Shown: positions 16,170 through 26,403, counted from the first letter of the stretch. The stretch: DNA of 64,000 bases from Pirellulales bacterium (GCA_028279215.1 JANQOF010000067.1:1-64000), one strand, 5' to 3'. A program made the numbers and translations. The notes: a model not told the origin generated them from the letters alone.

Positions 16170-17315
16170 CTAAGCCTGCAGTTCCGGCCGGGTGTCGCTG
16201 GAAATCGGTGCACGCACGTGAGTGGCCGAGGCGTAGGGTGCGCCAAAGCGATTGGCGAGAAAGTCGGAAAGTTTCACGTCTTCTTGTCGCACGAAGCCGC
16301 GTTCGGGCAGATGGCCTTCGCGCCACAGGTCGACCACGGCACAGAGCGATGTGGCAGTAGTGATTTGAATACTGCTGGCCGTGAGCCCATGGATCTCGCC
16401 GTGGTAGATCTTTCGAGCGTCGGCGAGCTGCTGATACTCGCCGTTAATCCATCCGGTAACTGTGCTGAATACGAGCACCACGTCCTGGTGCGTGCACGGA
16501 ACGGCCGCTTCGAGCAGTTGTTTCAGCAATGGACGCTTATCGCGGAAACGCAGGCCGGACAGCAAAAAGCTCATCAGATAGCGATGGCCAACGTATCGCA
16601 CGGTCTTGTAATCAAGCTCGTTGACATCCCCCTCCAGCGTTTCACACAGCGTGCCCAGGCCGCCCGATGTGTTGAAAGCTTCATAGTCCACACCATCGAG
16701 TGCGAACTGTTCCAACCCTTCCAGTGGCTGGAGCGATACAAGCTTGCCATCGCGAATGGCTTCGCACCGGTTGCAATACTCGTTGATCAATCCATCCGTC
16801 GACCAGGTGAGGTTGTACTTCAGCATATTGTCGGGATACAGCGGCAGTGCCCCCACACGCATCTTCACACGGTCGAGCCGCTCGAACTGTCTGCACAAAT
16901 CATACGCCAGAATGCCGATGAATCCCGGTGCGAGCCCACACTGCGGCATGAAAATCTGCCCGGGCGCGGTGTGCTCGGCGATCGCCCGCACGGCGTGCGT
17001 GGTGGCAACGTCCTCGGTCAAATCGAAATAGCTCACGCCGGCATCGTGGGCGGCTTCAGCAATGCCCTTGTTTACATCGAACGAACAAGCAGAAACCACC
17101 GCATCGAGCCCTTGAAGAAATTGGGCGATGGCTTGCTTCTCCGCGACGTTGATTACGTTGGTCTCAACGGGCGTCTCGGCGACCAACGAGTTAAGCGCTG
17201 CGTCCGATACGTCGCCCACGCGCACCGCATAGTCGCCCGAGTGGTGCAGCAGCCGCGCCACCGCTCTACCGATTTTGCCGGCACCCAAAATGCCGATGTT
17301 GGTTCGTGGTCCCAA
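16170..17315 (-). CDS. Saccharopine dehydrogenase family protein
   Basis: 381 residues. The N-terminal Rossmann fold shows IGILGAGKIGRAVARLL, then VGDVSDAALNSL. The middle contains ACSFDVNKGIAEAA, FDLTEDVA and MPQCGLAPGFIGI, which are typical of saccharopine reductase/dehydrogenase-like enzymes. The C-terminal domain ends with SLCAVVDLWREGHLPERGFV. In the lysine route such an enzyme splits saccharopine to glutamate and 2-aminoadipate semialdehyde. Homologues with other substrates exist (carboxynorspermidine dehydrogenase), so the assignment leans on the neighbours: 6 bp to the ALDH7 gene and 64 bp from the HglS gene, all on the minus strand. The lysine-2-oxoglutarate reductase partner is not in the window. 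Cytoplasmic. Confidence 0.82.
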   Translation of the reverse strand: MGPRTNIGILGAGKIGRAVARLLHHSGDYAVRVGDVSDAALNSLVAETPVETNVINVAEKQAIAQFLQGLDAVVSACSFDVNKGIAEAAHDAGVSYFDLTEDVATTHAVRAIAEHTAPGQIFMPQCGLAPGFIGILAYDLCRQFERLDRVKMRVGALPLYPDNMLKYNLTWSTDGLINEYCNRCEAIRDGKLVSLQPLEGLEQFALDGVDYEAFNTSGGLGTLCETLEGDVNELDYKTVRYVGHRYLMSFLLSGLRFRDKRPLLKQLLEAAVPCTHQDVVLVFSTVTGWINGEYQQLADARKIYHGEIHGLTASSIQITTATSLCAVVDLWREGHLPERGFVRQEDVKLSDFLANRFGAPYASATHVRAPISSDTRPELQA

Positions 17316-17379
17316 AAGTCAACTCCGCATGATTCGAACGGCACGCTTGCGCCAAGTCATTCACTCGATATGAGCGGCT

Positions 17380-18186
17380 CTATTCCTTTGCGGTATCGGT
17401 GGATTCAAATATCTTGTCGGCGCTTGCGGCAACGAATCCCTGGAATAGGTTGCCGTCGGCATCCGGGTAACGCTTGGCGAATTCGTAATAGCAAGTTGGG
17501 ACTTCGTGTTGCTCGCCGCCGGCAAAGTCTACCAGCAACTTGTCAGCCATGGTCGAGCCTTGTTCCAACAGTTGGGCGGACGATCCTTTCACTCGGCCGC
17601 CCGAATCGTTTACCGCATAGCCTAGCGACTCGACGACTTGTAACACGTCTTCAATTTCGGTGGTCTTGTGCAAATGATTGACACTAATGGTGAAATGGTT
17701 GGGGCGCAAACCGAGCGTCGCCACCCAAGCAGCGTATTCGCTCTCGGCGAGCAGAGTTTGGTAGTCGTCCCAGGCGATTGGGTCCCACAGGCGGCCGCTC
17801 CACAACACTTCTGGCTGGGCTACTTCAGTCGAGTCGACCCATGCAGCGCACTCACGCAGTACGGTGGCCGACGCTGGCGACAATTCGTCGACCTTCAACT
17901 CCGAGAGAAATATGCGTGGTGCATCGGGATCGTCGCTTACGTATCCGAATGCTCGGAGCTTCTTGGCTGGAAAGTCGTAGGGTTCGAGTTGCCGATAACC
18001 AAGCTGAAGAATGTGAGGCTCCAGTTTTTCGATGCCGATCGGTTCGAGCCCAAGCGTGCGAAACGCCACGTGGTCGTTAATCACGGTTTCGCCGCGCGAC
18101 TCGAATTCACTGCGGATGCGTTCGGCCTGCGGCGCCATGGCGACGTAATCGCGCCACAATTCGGTGAAGAAGTCGTTGGGTGTCAT
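17380..18186 (-). CDS. hglS: 2-oxoadipate dioxygenase/decarboxylase (HglS, DUF1338)
   Basis: 268 residues. DUF1338 features are clear: INDHVAFRTLG, where the His is a metal ligand in this vicinal-oxygen-chelate-like fold, NHFTISVNHL, and a conserved end CYYEFAKRYPD then LFQGFVAASADKIFEST. Characterised members (Pseudomonas putida HglS, E. coli YdcJ, plant FLO7) are Fe(II) enzymes that turn 2-oxoadipate into D-2-hydroxyglutarate and CO2. Its partners in the cluster supply the upstream steps, so 2-aminoadipate made by the ALDH would need only a transaminase to reach this substrate. The length is that of the short form; E. coli YdcJ is longer. It is first of the three genes in transcription order. 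Confidence 0.85.
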   Translation of the reverse strand: MTPNDFFTELWRDYVAMAPQAERIRSEFESRGETVINDHVAFRTLGLEPIGIEKLEPHILQLGYRQLEPYDFPAKKLRAFGYVSDDPDAPRIFLSELKVDELSPASATVLRECAAWVDSTEVAQPEVLWSGRLWDPIAWDDYQTLLAESEYAAWVATLGLRPNHFTISVNHLHKTTEIEDVLQVVESLGYAVNDSGGRVKGSSAQLLEQGSTMADKLLVDFAGGEQHEVPTCYYEFAKRYPDADGNLFQGFVAASADKIFESTDTAKE

Positions 18187-18276
18187 AAAAGGAACTTGCG
18201 GATGAAAGGACGAGGAAACAATTTGAGGCTGGCACCAATGGATGCCCGGCGATCAATCCTGGCTTCGAGAACTCAC

Positions 18277-19782
18277 TCAGATAGGAGTATACACATAAGG
18301 CCAACTTGGTGGCGATCCGTCTGGCACTTTGGACGAACGGGCGGTGCGTGACTCAGCATCGACAGGCGCGCCGAGACTCTCAAAGAGCGGGCGGCAAGCA
18401 ACTGGCCATGCGTTGGCCAAGCCGCCTACGCCACTAGCAATTTGAGCTACCAGGATGACTGCGGCTGCCACTTTCACCAGACCAAGCGAGCGCCGCGACA
18501 ACTGGGTGGTTGAGACATCGGACGCGAGTGGCACGGCGCACGCGCGAGTGTCTGCCACCCTGCGATAGATCCTATTACCCACGGCCGCGATTGGCGGCAA
18601 GTAGATGAATGGAAGCGTCAACCATAACAACGGTACCCGCCAAGCGATCCGTTGGTAGGCGTCATAACCTCTGGTGATCCGGCATGTGTCGTCGTCGCTT
18701 CGTTCGGCGGCGTGCATATCGGTCATTAAGGCTGCGTCGTTCAAATGCCCTAAACCGTTGGTTTCGAGTCGATGGCGGTCGAACGCGTTGACTGGTTTGA
18801 GTGCTCGCAGCCAGTCGAGGACAAGCAGCATCGCCATCGTTCGACGACACAACTTACAATTTCCATCATAGAGCACGAGGATGCGCCGGCCGAAGACTCG
18901 CTGCCCAAGACGCCCGAGGAACCTTTGCCAATCGATCGACATCACGTACATCACTTGCAGGGGATAAGCAGCGACGTTACCAAGCTGCGCGGCGACGTTG
19001 TGAAATACGACGCCGGCGAACGACCAAGTAAGTCGTGAAGGACGCCACAGCAGCGCCACCGGAGCTGTAAGTGCCATCGCTATCGCAGCCATTGCCGCGA
19101 CCGACTCAAACTCGGTGCTTAGTTGTATCCCCTCAGAATGTGCGGCCAGTTGCCAAGCCCCCGCGAAGAAGTATGTGAGGGCAAACACCAACATCGACAG
19201 CCGAATGGGCATTCCGTAGCAAACGTGACGCTTCGCTTGTCGGACCTGCCCGCGATCGGCTTGGCGTACCGCTTGGTACAGTGCGTCGACCGATAGAGCA
19301 TCACCAATCCGCGTGGTGGACAACATTAGCGCGACGAGCACCGCGGGCTGGATGATGCAATCGACGTCGCCGGCCCATTGCGGGATTCCAAGCAGGTAAA
19401 CCGAGAGCACGGAGCTGATGCACGCTGCGGTGCGACTCAACGCGCCGATCAGCGTAAAGGCTGTTGCAGCTAGAGCAACTGGCATCAACACGTCGACGAG
19501 GCCGACGCTCACGGGCAAGAGCGACGTAGACGATTCCGCTGCAAATTCTCGTAGGGGTTGATTGTTTAGTAGCACCAGCAGCACGCCAAAAACTGCGATT
19601 CGAAGTATGGCAAGATTGAGCGGCGCCACCGGGGCAATGAGGAATCGCAGTACCTGCCGCCGAACGGGTGGAAGAAAGGCCACCGCGGCGAGCACACCGA
19701 CGACGATCGCTGCCAGGGACGCAGTTGTAGACGCCAGTAGCGGCGTCGTCTGCTGCCAAAGGCGATCGGCATATCTGAGCAT
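18277..19782 (-). CDS. HTTM membrane protein fused to a DCC1-like thiol-disulfide domain
   Basis: 501 residues from ATG 19782; the frame is open to 19851, but those residues lack conservation signs. Residues about 20-290 have several membrane helices and HTTM (vitamin K gamma-carboxylase-like) traits, for example LAILRIAVFGVLLVLL, GDVDCIIQPAVL and ALTYFFAGAWQL. Residues 300-400 are a DUF393/DCC domain with LVLYDGNCKLCRR; Cys309 and Cys312 form the CxxC. A final helix spans AAAVILVAQIASGVG. Fusions of these two domains, and neighbouring pairs, occur in several phyla and are thought to couple a membrane redox reaction to a quinone-like substrate; the reaction here is unknown. It is 90 bp upstream of hglS on the same strand. 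Confidence 0.75.
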   Translation of the reverse strand: MLRYADRLWQQTTPLLASTTASLAAIVVGVLAAVAFLPPVRRQVLRFLIAPVAPLNLAILRIAVFGVLLVLLNNQPLREFAAESSTSLLPVSVGLVDVLMPVALAATAFTLIGALSRTAACISSVLSVYLLGIPQWAGDVDCIIQPAVLVALMLSTTRIGDALSVDALYQAVRQADRGQVRQAKRHVCYGMPIRLSMLVFALTYFFAGAWQLAAHSEGIQLSTEFESVAAMAAIAMALTAPVALLWRPSRLTWSFAGVVFHNVAAQLGNVAAYPLQVMYVMSIDWQRFLGRLGQRVFGRRILVLYDGNCKLCRRTMAMLLVLDWLRALKPVNAFDRHRLETNGLGHLNDAALMTDMHAAERSDDDTCRITRGYDAYQRIAWRVPLLWLTLPFIYLPPIAAVGNRIYRRVADTRACAVPLASDVSTTQLSRRSLGLVKVAAAVILVAQIASGVGGLANAWPVACRPLFESLGAPVDAESRTARSSKVPDGSPPSWPYVYTPI

Positions 19783-19857
19783 TGCGAGCAGCGTGGGGCA
19801 AATAGGCGCGGATGCTACCTTAATTGTAGTTGTCCGCCCACTACCCTCCAAGCCGCG

Positions 19858-20070
19858 TCAGTAGTGTGGCGGTTTTTCCTGGGGCAAATCGTCGCCCATA
19901 CGTTCAACGAGGTTGACAAGCAACTCGATTTTCGCCTCCAGCTTGTCGACCACTCGCCCAAGCCGGTCGAGCTCCGACTGCTGCTTGGTTACCTCAGTGT
20001 TCAGCGCATCGATCAGATGCTGCTGGTGCGCAAGAAGCTCTTCAAGACGTGTTTGTCGATCGCCTGACAT
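19858..20070 (-). CDS. slyX: SlyX family small coiled-coil protein
   Basis: 70 residues from MSGDRQTR (ATG 20070); an ATG at 20088 would overlap gltD. An unbroken heptad-rich helix (LEELLAHQQHLIDALNTEV...SELDRLGRVVDKLEAKI) ends with LPQEKPPHY; the PPHY tail is the SlyX signature. Function unknown. It is 14 bp downstream of gltD, so it is probably cotranscribed. Confidence 0.8.
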   Translation of the reverse strand: MSGDRQTRLEELLAHQQHLIDALNTEVTKQQSELDRLGRVVDKLEAKIELLVNLVERMGDDLPQEKPPHY

Positions 20071-20084
20071 AACATTGACCACGC

Positions 20085-21656
20085 TCACACCACCTGCTGC
20101 GGCAAATTGAGTCCTGGCGCGGCCATGGTCGTGCTGCCCATTAGGTATTCATCGATCGCACGGGCAGCGCCACGGCCTTCGTTGATTGCCCATACCACCA
20201 GACTTTGGCCACGGCGACAGTCACCAGCGGCGAACACGCCCTCGACGTTTGTGACGAACTTTCCGTGCTCGGCGGAGAGCGTGGTCCAGCCGCGACGTGG
20301 CTGTTGTGTCTCCAAGCCAAGCAACTCGCCTACCTCGGACTCGGGGCCGACAAAGCCGGTGGCCAAGAGCACCAAGTCGGTGGGCCACACCTTTTCGCTA
20401 TCCTCTACTTCAGAGAACGGCGCCGCGTCGGAGGGTTTCGACCAATCGACTTCTACGGTCTTCACTCCCGTAATGTGCCCGTTCTCGCCCACGAAATCCT
20501 TGGTTAGCACTTGGTAGATCCGCGGATCGCTCCCTGTTCGTGCTTCTACCTCGGCGTGAGAGTAGTCGACCCGGTAGACTCGCGGCCACTCGGGCCAAGG
20601 ATTGTTCTCACTTCGCTCGGCTGGCGGTTTTGAAAGCAACTCGAAATTAACAATGCTAGTTGCACCATGCCGCAAAGACGTACCGATGCAGTCGGCTCCC
20701 GTATCGCCACCGCCGATGACTACGACGTTCTTGCCTTTCGCCGAAATGAACTCGCCGTCCTGCAGATCGGAGTCGAGCAGACTCTTGGTGTTTCGAGTGA
20801 GAAAATCCATCGCGAAGTGGATGCCCTCCAGGTCGCGGCCAGGGCAGCGGCCCGTCGGATCGAACGGCTTGGTTGCCCCAGTGGCAAGCAGCAACGTGTC
20901 GTATTCTTCGAGCAGCTCCTTAGGATCGACCACCGTGATGTTAAGTCCTCCCTCCTTCATAATGCCGGTCATGTGGCCCGCCTCGAAATCGCTGCGATTG
21001 CCAACGTGGACGCAGGTGCGAAATTCGACGCCTTCTTCTCGCATTTGCTCGAGCCGTCGTTCGACCACGTCTTTGCCGAGCTTCATGAATGGGATGCCGT
21101 ACATCAGCAGCCCACCGATCCGATCCGCCCGCTCGAAAACAGTAACCCCGTGACCGCGGCGCCGCAACTGTTGAGCGGCGGCCAATCCAGCGGGGCCCGA
21201 GCCGACGATAGCCACTCGCTTGCCGGTTTCCAGCGTTGGCGGCAGCGGCACGACCCAACCCTCGGCGAATCCGCGGTCGATAATCGCGTTCTCGATGTTC
21301 TTGATCGTGACCGGCGGTTCGTTGATGCCAAGCACGCAGGCCCCTTCACACGGTGCTGGACAAGCGCGGCCCGTAAACTCGGGGAAGTTGTTGGTCTTAT
21401 GCAACCGGTCGAGGGCATCGCGCCAACGACCTTGGTAAACCAAGTCGTTCCACTCCGGTATCAAATTGTCGATAGGGCAACCGGTGTTTGATTGGCAGAA
21501 CGGCACCCCGCAGTCCATACACCGCGCACCTTGCGTGCGTAGTTGCCCTTGGGGCGCAGGCGTAAAGATCTCCAAGTAGTCGTTCGCACGTTCCAGCGGG
21601 TCGCGATACGGCACGACTTCACGCTGGTACTCTTTAAAGCCTGTGGGTTTTCCCAT
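20085..21656 (-). CDS. gltD: Glutamate synthase (NADPH) small subunit
   Basis: 523 residues. The N-terminal ferredoxin-like part holds Cys clusters for 4Fe-4S centres ([27 protein letters not shown]). FAD binding is at [19 protein letters not shown] and NAD(P)H binding at [19 protein letters not shown]. The end carries [19 protein letters not shown]. It passes electrons from NADPH to the GltB subunit for conversion of glutamine plus 2-oxoglutarate to two glutamate. Cytoplasmic. It follows gltB with a 67-bp gap on the same strand. Confidence 0.95.
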   Translation of the reverse strand: MGKPTGFKEYQREVVPYRDPLERANDYLEIFTPAPQGQLRTQGARCMDCGVPFCQSNTGCPIDNLIPEWNDLVYQGRWRDALDRLHKTNNFPEFTGRACPAPCEGACVLGINEPPVTIKNIENAIIDRGFAEGWVVPLPPTLETGKRVAIVGSGPAGLAAAQQLRRRGHGVTVFERADRIGGLLMYGIPFMKLGKDVVERRLEQMREEGVEFRTCVHVGNRSDFEAGHMTGIMKEGGLNITVVDPKELLEEYDTLLLATGATKPFDPTGRCPGRDLEGIHFAMDFLTRNTKSLLDSDLQDGEFISAKGKNVVVIGGGDTGADCIGTSLRHGATSIVNFELLSKPPAERSENNPWPEWPRVYRVDYSHAEVEARTGSDPRIYQVLTKDFVGENGHITGVKTVEVDWSKPSDAAPFSEVEDSEKVWPTDLVLLATGFVGPESEVGELLGLETQQPRRGWTTLSAEHGKFVTNVEGVFAAGDCRRGQSLVVWAINEGRGAARAIDEYLMGSTTMAAPGLNLPQQVV

Positions 21657-21723
21657 CGTTTACTCTTCGTTTTGGCAGTCTTCTATCATCATCACGCAAA
21701 GGCGAAATCGTTGCTCGGGAGCC

Positions 21724-24700
21724 CTACGCTCCAGCCGCCACGGCGGACTTGGCCGTTTGTTCTTCCAGCACGCGTTTGTAGTCAGTCGGCATCACCTTGA
21801 CGAACTCACCTAGTACTTCATCCAAGCGGTCGAGTACTGCCGCGGCGACGGTCGACCCCGTGTGCCGCGCGTGCGATTCGACCAATTGCAGCAGCTCGGC
21901 AACATCCTCCTCTGCCACCACATCTTCCAGTTCGACCATCCCGAGATTGCAGTTGATGCGGAACGCGTCGCGGTCGCGCGCCCAGACGTAGGCGACGCCG
22001 CCACTCATGCCGGCGGCAAAGTTTCGTCCAGTCGGACCTAACACTACCACGCGACCACCGGTCATGTATTCACATCCATGATCACCGACACCTTCGATCA
22101 CGGTGTAGGCACCGGAATTGCGAACACAGAATCTTTCCGCCGCGCGACCGCGGAAGAACGCTTCGCCGCCGGTGGCGCCGTACAAGCACACGTTGCCGAC
22201 GATAATGTTCTCTTCGGGCACGAACGTCGACTGCTTGGGCGGGTAGACGATGATGCGCCCACCGGAAAGCCCCTTGCCGATGTAGTCGTTTCCGTCGCCT
22301 TCTAGTTCGAGTGTGACGCCTTTTGCAAGAAACGCTCCGAGACTCTGCCCTGCTGAACCCGTGAACTTGAAATGAATGGTATCGTCTGGCAGGAGGTCGT
22401 GGCCCCACTTCTTCGCGATCTCGTTCGACAGAATCGTACCCACCGTGCGATCAGTGTTGATGATGTCCAACTCGGCTCGCACCGGCTTGCCGTCTTCGAT
22501 GGCCGGTTTCGCTAGGTCTAGCAGCTTGCGAATGTCGAGCGACTGGTCGAGCCCGTGATCCTGCTCCATCGTGCAGTAGGTGCCTGTATCGGGGTGCGGT
22601 TTGGCCGCTGGCTGCAACAAGTTGGTGAGGTCCAGCCCGTCGGCTTTCCAGTGCTTGATGGCTGCGTCAGTGTTCAGGCAATCGACACGACCGACCATCT
22701 CATCGATCGTGCGGAATCCGAGTTCGGCCATCAGTTGCCGAGCCTCTTCAGCCACCATGAATAGATAGTTCACCACGTGTTCGGGCTTGCCGCTGAACTT
22801 CTTGCGCAAGTCAGGATCTTGCGTAGCAATGCCGACCGGGCATGTATTTAGGTGACACTTCCGCATCATGATGCAGCCAAGCGTGATGAGCGGGGCCGTT
22901 GAGAATCCAAACTCCTCGGCACCGAGCATGGCGGCAATCACTACGTCGCGACCGGTCTTCAGACCGCCATCGGTTTGTAGGACCACCCGGCTGCGCAGAT
23001 CGTTCATCACCAATGTTTGGTGCGTCTCGGCGATGCCGAGCTCCCATGGCAGGCCGGCATGTTTGATGCTGGTAAGTGGCGAAGCGCCAGTGCCGCCACC
23101 ATCGCCCGAAATCAGAATGTGGTCCGCGTAGCCCTTGGCCACACCGGCGGCAATGGTGCCCACGCCAACCTCCGATACCAGCTTCACGCTCACCCGCGCC
23201 GCACGGTTGGCGTTCTTCAGGTCGTGAATCAACTGCTTGAGATCTTCGATGGAATAGATGTCGTGGTGCGGCGGCGGCGAGATCAAGCCTACGCCAGGTG
23301 TTGAATAACGGATGCGGGCAATGTTGGCATCTACTTTGCGACCCGGCAGTTCACCACCCTCGCCTGGCTTGGCGCCTTGCGAGATTTTTATTTGTAGCTC
23401 ATCGGCGTTGGTCAGGTAGTTGATGGTGACACCGAATCGACCTGACGCAACTTGCTTGATCGCGCTGCGACGCGAGTCGCCATTGCTGTCGGGCGTCCAG
23501 CGATCCGGATCCTCCCCGCCTTCGCCTGTGTTGCTCTTGCCGCCCATACGATTCATGGCGATCGCGAGCGACTCGTGTGCCTCGGCCGATATGGAACCAA
23601 ACGACATCGCGCCAGTGCAGAACCGCTTGACGATTTCTTTCGCCGGCTGAACCTCGTCGAGCGAAATCGGCCCACCGTTGGCGTCAGGCTGGAACGTCAA
23701 TAAACCGCGCAGTTGGCACCGCGTGCGGGCATCGTCATTGATGTGCTTTGCAAATCGCTCATAAGCATCCGCGTCGCCCGAACGCGCGGCGACTTGGATG
23801 TCTGCGATGGCTTGAGGATCCCACATGTGCCGCTCGCCTTCGGCCCGCCAGTGGTACTCGCCAGGATTGGGGAGCACGGGAAGCCTGGGATTGTTCGCTT
23901 CTGGATATCCAAGCGCGTGCCGGCGCATGGCCTCGTCGGCCAACACTTCGAAGCCAACCCCTTGGATGCGGCTGGCGGTTCCGACGAACGAGCGATCGAT
24001 TACCTCGTCGCGCAAACCAAGTGCCTCGAATATCTGGGCACCCTTATAGCTCTGCAGCGTCGAGATACCCATCTTCGCCATGACCTTCAGCATGCCTTTT
24101 GCAACACCTTTACGATACTTGCTCACCAGTTCGTGGTCGTCGCGGGTGACGGGATCGATTTTCTCAGTATTGCCATTTACAGCAGGGTGCGTTCGGCCTT
24201 CACCGCTCTCCTCGTCGCCCGGTTGCGAGTCGCCCGCGTCGAGCAATCCATCGCGGCGTGCCTGCCACAGCGCTTCAAAGGCGAGATACGGGTTGATGGC
24301 GTCAGCGCCGTATCCAACGAGCAAGCAATGATGGTGCACTTCGCGAGCCTCGCCGCTTTCGACGATGATGCCGATACGCGTTCGTTTGGCGACTTTCACC
24401 AGATGGTGATGAACCGCTCCGGTCGCCAGGAGCGAGCTAAGCGGCACGCGATCGGCATTGGTGGCGCGATCGGACAGTACAATGATGGTGTAGCCGTCGT
24501 CGATAGCCATCTCGGCTTCGGCGCAAACGCGATCGATCGCCTGCACCATGCCGCTCTTGCCTGCGCTCCGCGACCAGGTGATGTCGATAGTCCGCGTCTT
24601 CCAGCCACGCGCAACATTGGGATCGTCTTCCATATGTTGGATCGCTGCTAGTTGCTCGTTCGACAAAATCGGGTGTGGAACACGCAAACGGTGCGCGTGT

Positions 24701-26403
24701 TCCTCTGTTGTGTCGAGGAGATTCTGCTCTGGGCCGATGTAGCACTCCAACGACATGATTACTTCTTCGCGGATCGAATCGATCGCCGGATTGGTCACCT
24801 GAGCGAACAATTGCTTGAAGTAGTCGTACAGCATTCGCGGTTTGTCGGACAAACACGCAAGGCACGAGTCGTTGCCCATCGAGCCGATGGGATCCTTCTC
24901 GACCTTGATAAGCGGAAGCAGCATGAAGTGCATCGTTTCCAGCGTATAGCCAAACGCCTGCATTCGCTCTAGTAGCGTCGACGGATTGAAGCCGTGCGGT
25001 TCTTGGTCAGGCTTCAGATCGTTCAGGTCGATCCGTTGATTCTTGAGCCAATCAGAGTACGGACGTCGACCGGAAATGTCTTGCTTCAGTTCCGCGTCCG
25101 GAATTAAACGGCCCTGCTCAAAATCGACAAGGAACATCCGCCCAGGTTGCAGCCGACCTTTGATCTTCACGTTCTCCGGTGCGACGCTCGGCAGTACGCC
25201 TGCTTCACTGGCCATGATGACGTGGTCGTCGTGCGTCACGTAATAGCGGCTCGGCCGCAATCCGTTACGGTCAAGCGTTGCGCCAATGTACTTACCGTCA
25301 GTGAATGCCACCGATGCCGGCCCGTCCCATGGTTCCATCAACGCGGAATGATATTCGTAGAAGGCGCGCTTGTCCTCGGGCATTGTGGCGTGGTTCTGCC
25401 ATGCCTCGGGTATCATCATCATCACCGCTTCCTGCAGCGTTCTGCCGTTCATCAGCAGAAACTCTAGCGCGTTGTCGAATGTACCGGAGTCGCTACAGTC
25501 GGGCTCGATAATGGGGAACAGCTTGGGAAGCTCGTCGCCGAACAGTTCGCTCTCGACGACTCCCTGCCGCGCGAACATCCAGTTGGCGTTGCCGCGGACG
25601 GTGTTGATTTCGCCATTATGGCTCATGAACCGAAGCGGTTGCGCACGGTCCCATGATGGGAAGGTATTGGTGGCGAACCGCGAGTGGACCATCGCCAAAT
25701 GACTGGTGAACGACTCGTCGGAGAGGTCGGGATAGTACTTGAACAACTGCTCGGTGGTGAGCATGCCCTTGTAGATGATGACCTTGGTCGACAACGAGCA
25801 AATGAAGAACATCTTGGCCTCGGCCAACGACGCGTCGCTACGGAGCTGGTTACTGGCCTGTTTGCGGATCAGATAGACCTGTCGTTCAAACGTATCGCCG
25901 GCGAAGCCATCGCCGGCGGCAATCACCAGTTGCTCAATGTATGGCTCGGCTGCTCGGGCAGTTGGTCCGATATCGGCGCCGTCGGTATCGACTGGCACCT
26001 GACGCCATCCAACTAGTCGTTGGCCCTGCGCTTCAACCAATTGGTTCACGAGTTGCTTGCAGTGCTCGCGCTCGCGTTCGTCTTGTGGCAGAAAGACGTT
26101 TCCGGCAGCAAACTGCCCCGATGGTGGGAGATCGACACCCAAGTCGGTCTTCACTGCTTGGGTCAGGAACTCGTGCGGCAACGCAGTCAATATGCCCGCG
26201 CCGTCACCCGTGTTGTGTTCGCAACCACATGCGCCACGATGGTCCATGTTGCGGAGTACGATCTCCGCATCGAGTAGGATCTGATGGCTACGCTTCCCCT
26301 TGATATGAGCCACAAATCCGACACCGCAAGCGTCGTGCTCCAGAGAAGGATCGTACAGCCCTTGCCGCTCCGGCAGGTGGAGTAATTGGTGCCTTGTATC
26401 CAT
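21724..26403 (-). CDS. gltB: Glutamate synthase large subunit
   Basis: 1559 residues, full length. The class II glutaminase begins with a short propeptide; Cys26 in SLEHDACGVGFVAH is the nucleophile exposed by cleavage. A central domain follows, then the FMN/(beta/alpha)8 synthase domain (GKSNTGEGGEDP, LISGDGGGTGASPLTSIKHAGLPWE). The 3Fe-4S cluster ligands are CIMMRKCHLNTCPVG. A C-terminal right-handed beta-helix is rich in Gly (NDYIGKGLSGGRIIVYPP). It hydrolyses glutamine and channels ammonia to 2-oxoglutarate. Together with GltD it is the main ammonia-assimilation step with glutamine synthetase. A LysR gene lies 81 bp upstream in the same direction, a common arrangement for a gltB regulator (compare GltC). 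Confidence 0.96.
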   Translation of the reverse strand: MDTRHQLLHLPERQGLYDPSLEHDACGVGFVAHIKGKRSHQILLDAEIVLRNMDHRGACGCEHNTGDGAGILTALPHEFLTQAVKTDLGVDLPPSGQFAAGNVFLPQDEREREHCKQLVNQLVEAQGQRLVGWRQVPVDTDGADIGPTARAAEPYIEQLVIAAGDGFAGDTFERQVYLIRKQASNQLRSDASLAEAKMFFICSLSTKVIIYKGMLTTEQLFKYYPDLSDESFTSHLAMVHSRFATNTFPSWDRAQPLRFMSHNGEINTVRGNANWMFARQGVVESELFGDELPKLFPIIEPDCSDSGTFDNALEFLLMNGRTLQEAVMMMIPEAWQNHATMPEDKRAFYEYHSALMEPWDGPASVAFTDGKYIGATLDRNGLRPSRYYVTHDDHVIMASEAGVLPSVAPENVKIKGRLQPGRMFLVDFEQGRLIPDAELKQDISGRRPYSDWLKNQRIDLNDLKPDQEPHGFNPSTLLERMQAFGYTLETMHFMLLPLIKVEKDPIGSMGNDSCLACLSDKPRMLYDYFKQLFAQVTNPAIDSIREEVIMSLECYIGPEQNLLDTTEEHAHRLRVPHPILSNEQLAAIQHMEDDPNVARGWKTRTIDITWSRSAGKSGMVQAIDRVCAEAEMAIDDGYTIIVLSDRATNADRVPLSSLLATGAVHHHLVKVAKRTRIGIIVESGEAREVHHHCLLVGYGADAINPYLAFEALWQARRDGLLDAGDSQPGDEESGEGRTHPAVNGNTEKIDPVTRDDHELVSKYRKGVAKGMLKVMAKMGISTLQSYKGAQIFEALGLRDEVIDRSFVGTASRIQGVGFEVLADEAMRRHALGYPEANNPRLPVLPNPGEYHWRAEGERHMWDPQAIADIQVAARSGDADAYERFAKHINDDARTRCQLRGLLTFQPDANGGPISLDEVQPAKEIVKRFCTGAMSFGSISAEAHESLAIAMNRMGGKSNTGEGGEDPDRWTPDSNGDSRRSAIKQVASGRFGVTINYLTNADELQIKISQGAKPGEGGELPGRKVDANIARIRYSTPGVGLISPPPHHDIYSIEDLKQLIHDLKNANRAARVSVKLVSEVGVGTIAAGVAKGYADHILISGDGGGTGASPLTSIKHAGLPWELGIAETHQTLVMNDLRSRVVLQTDGGLKTGRDVVIAAMLGAEEFGFSTAPLITLGCIMMRKCHLNTCPVGIATQDPDLRKKFSGKPEHVVNYLFMVAEEARQLMAELGFRTIDEMVGRVDCLNTDAAIKHWKADGLDLTNLLQPAAKPHPDTGTYCTMEQDHGLDQSLDIRKLLDLAKPAIEDGKPVRAELDIINTDRTVGTILSNEIAKKWGHDLLPDDTIHFKFTGSAGQSLGAFLAKGVTLELEGDGNDYIGKGLSGGRIIVYPPKQSTFVPEENIIVGNVCLYGATGGEAFFRGRAAERFCVRNSGAYTVIEGVGDHGCEYMTGGRVVVLGPTGRNFAAGMSGGVAYVWARDRDAFRINCNLGMVELEDVVAEEDVAELLQLVESHARHTGSTVAAAVLDRLDEVLGEFVKVMPTDYKRVLEEQTAKSAVAAGA

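Noticed and set aside
14409-17681. A 1090-codon open frame on the plus strand
   Set aside because: It lies wholly opposite the ALDH7, saccharopine dehydrogenase and neighbouring genes, has no domain, and is Arg/His rich as expected of the shadow of GC-rich coding DNA.
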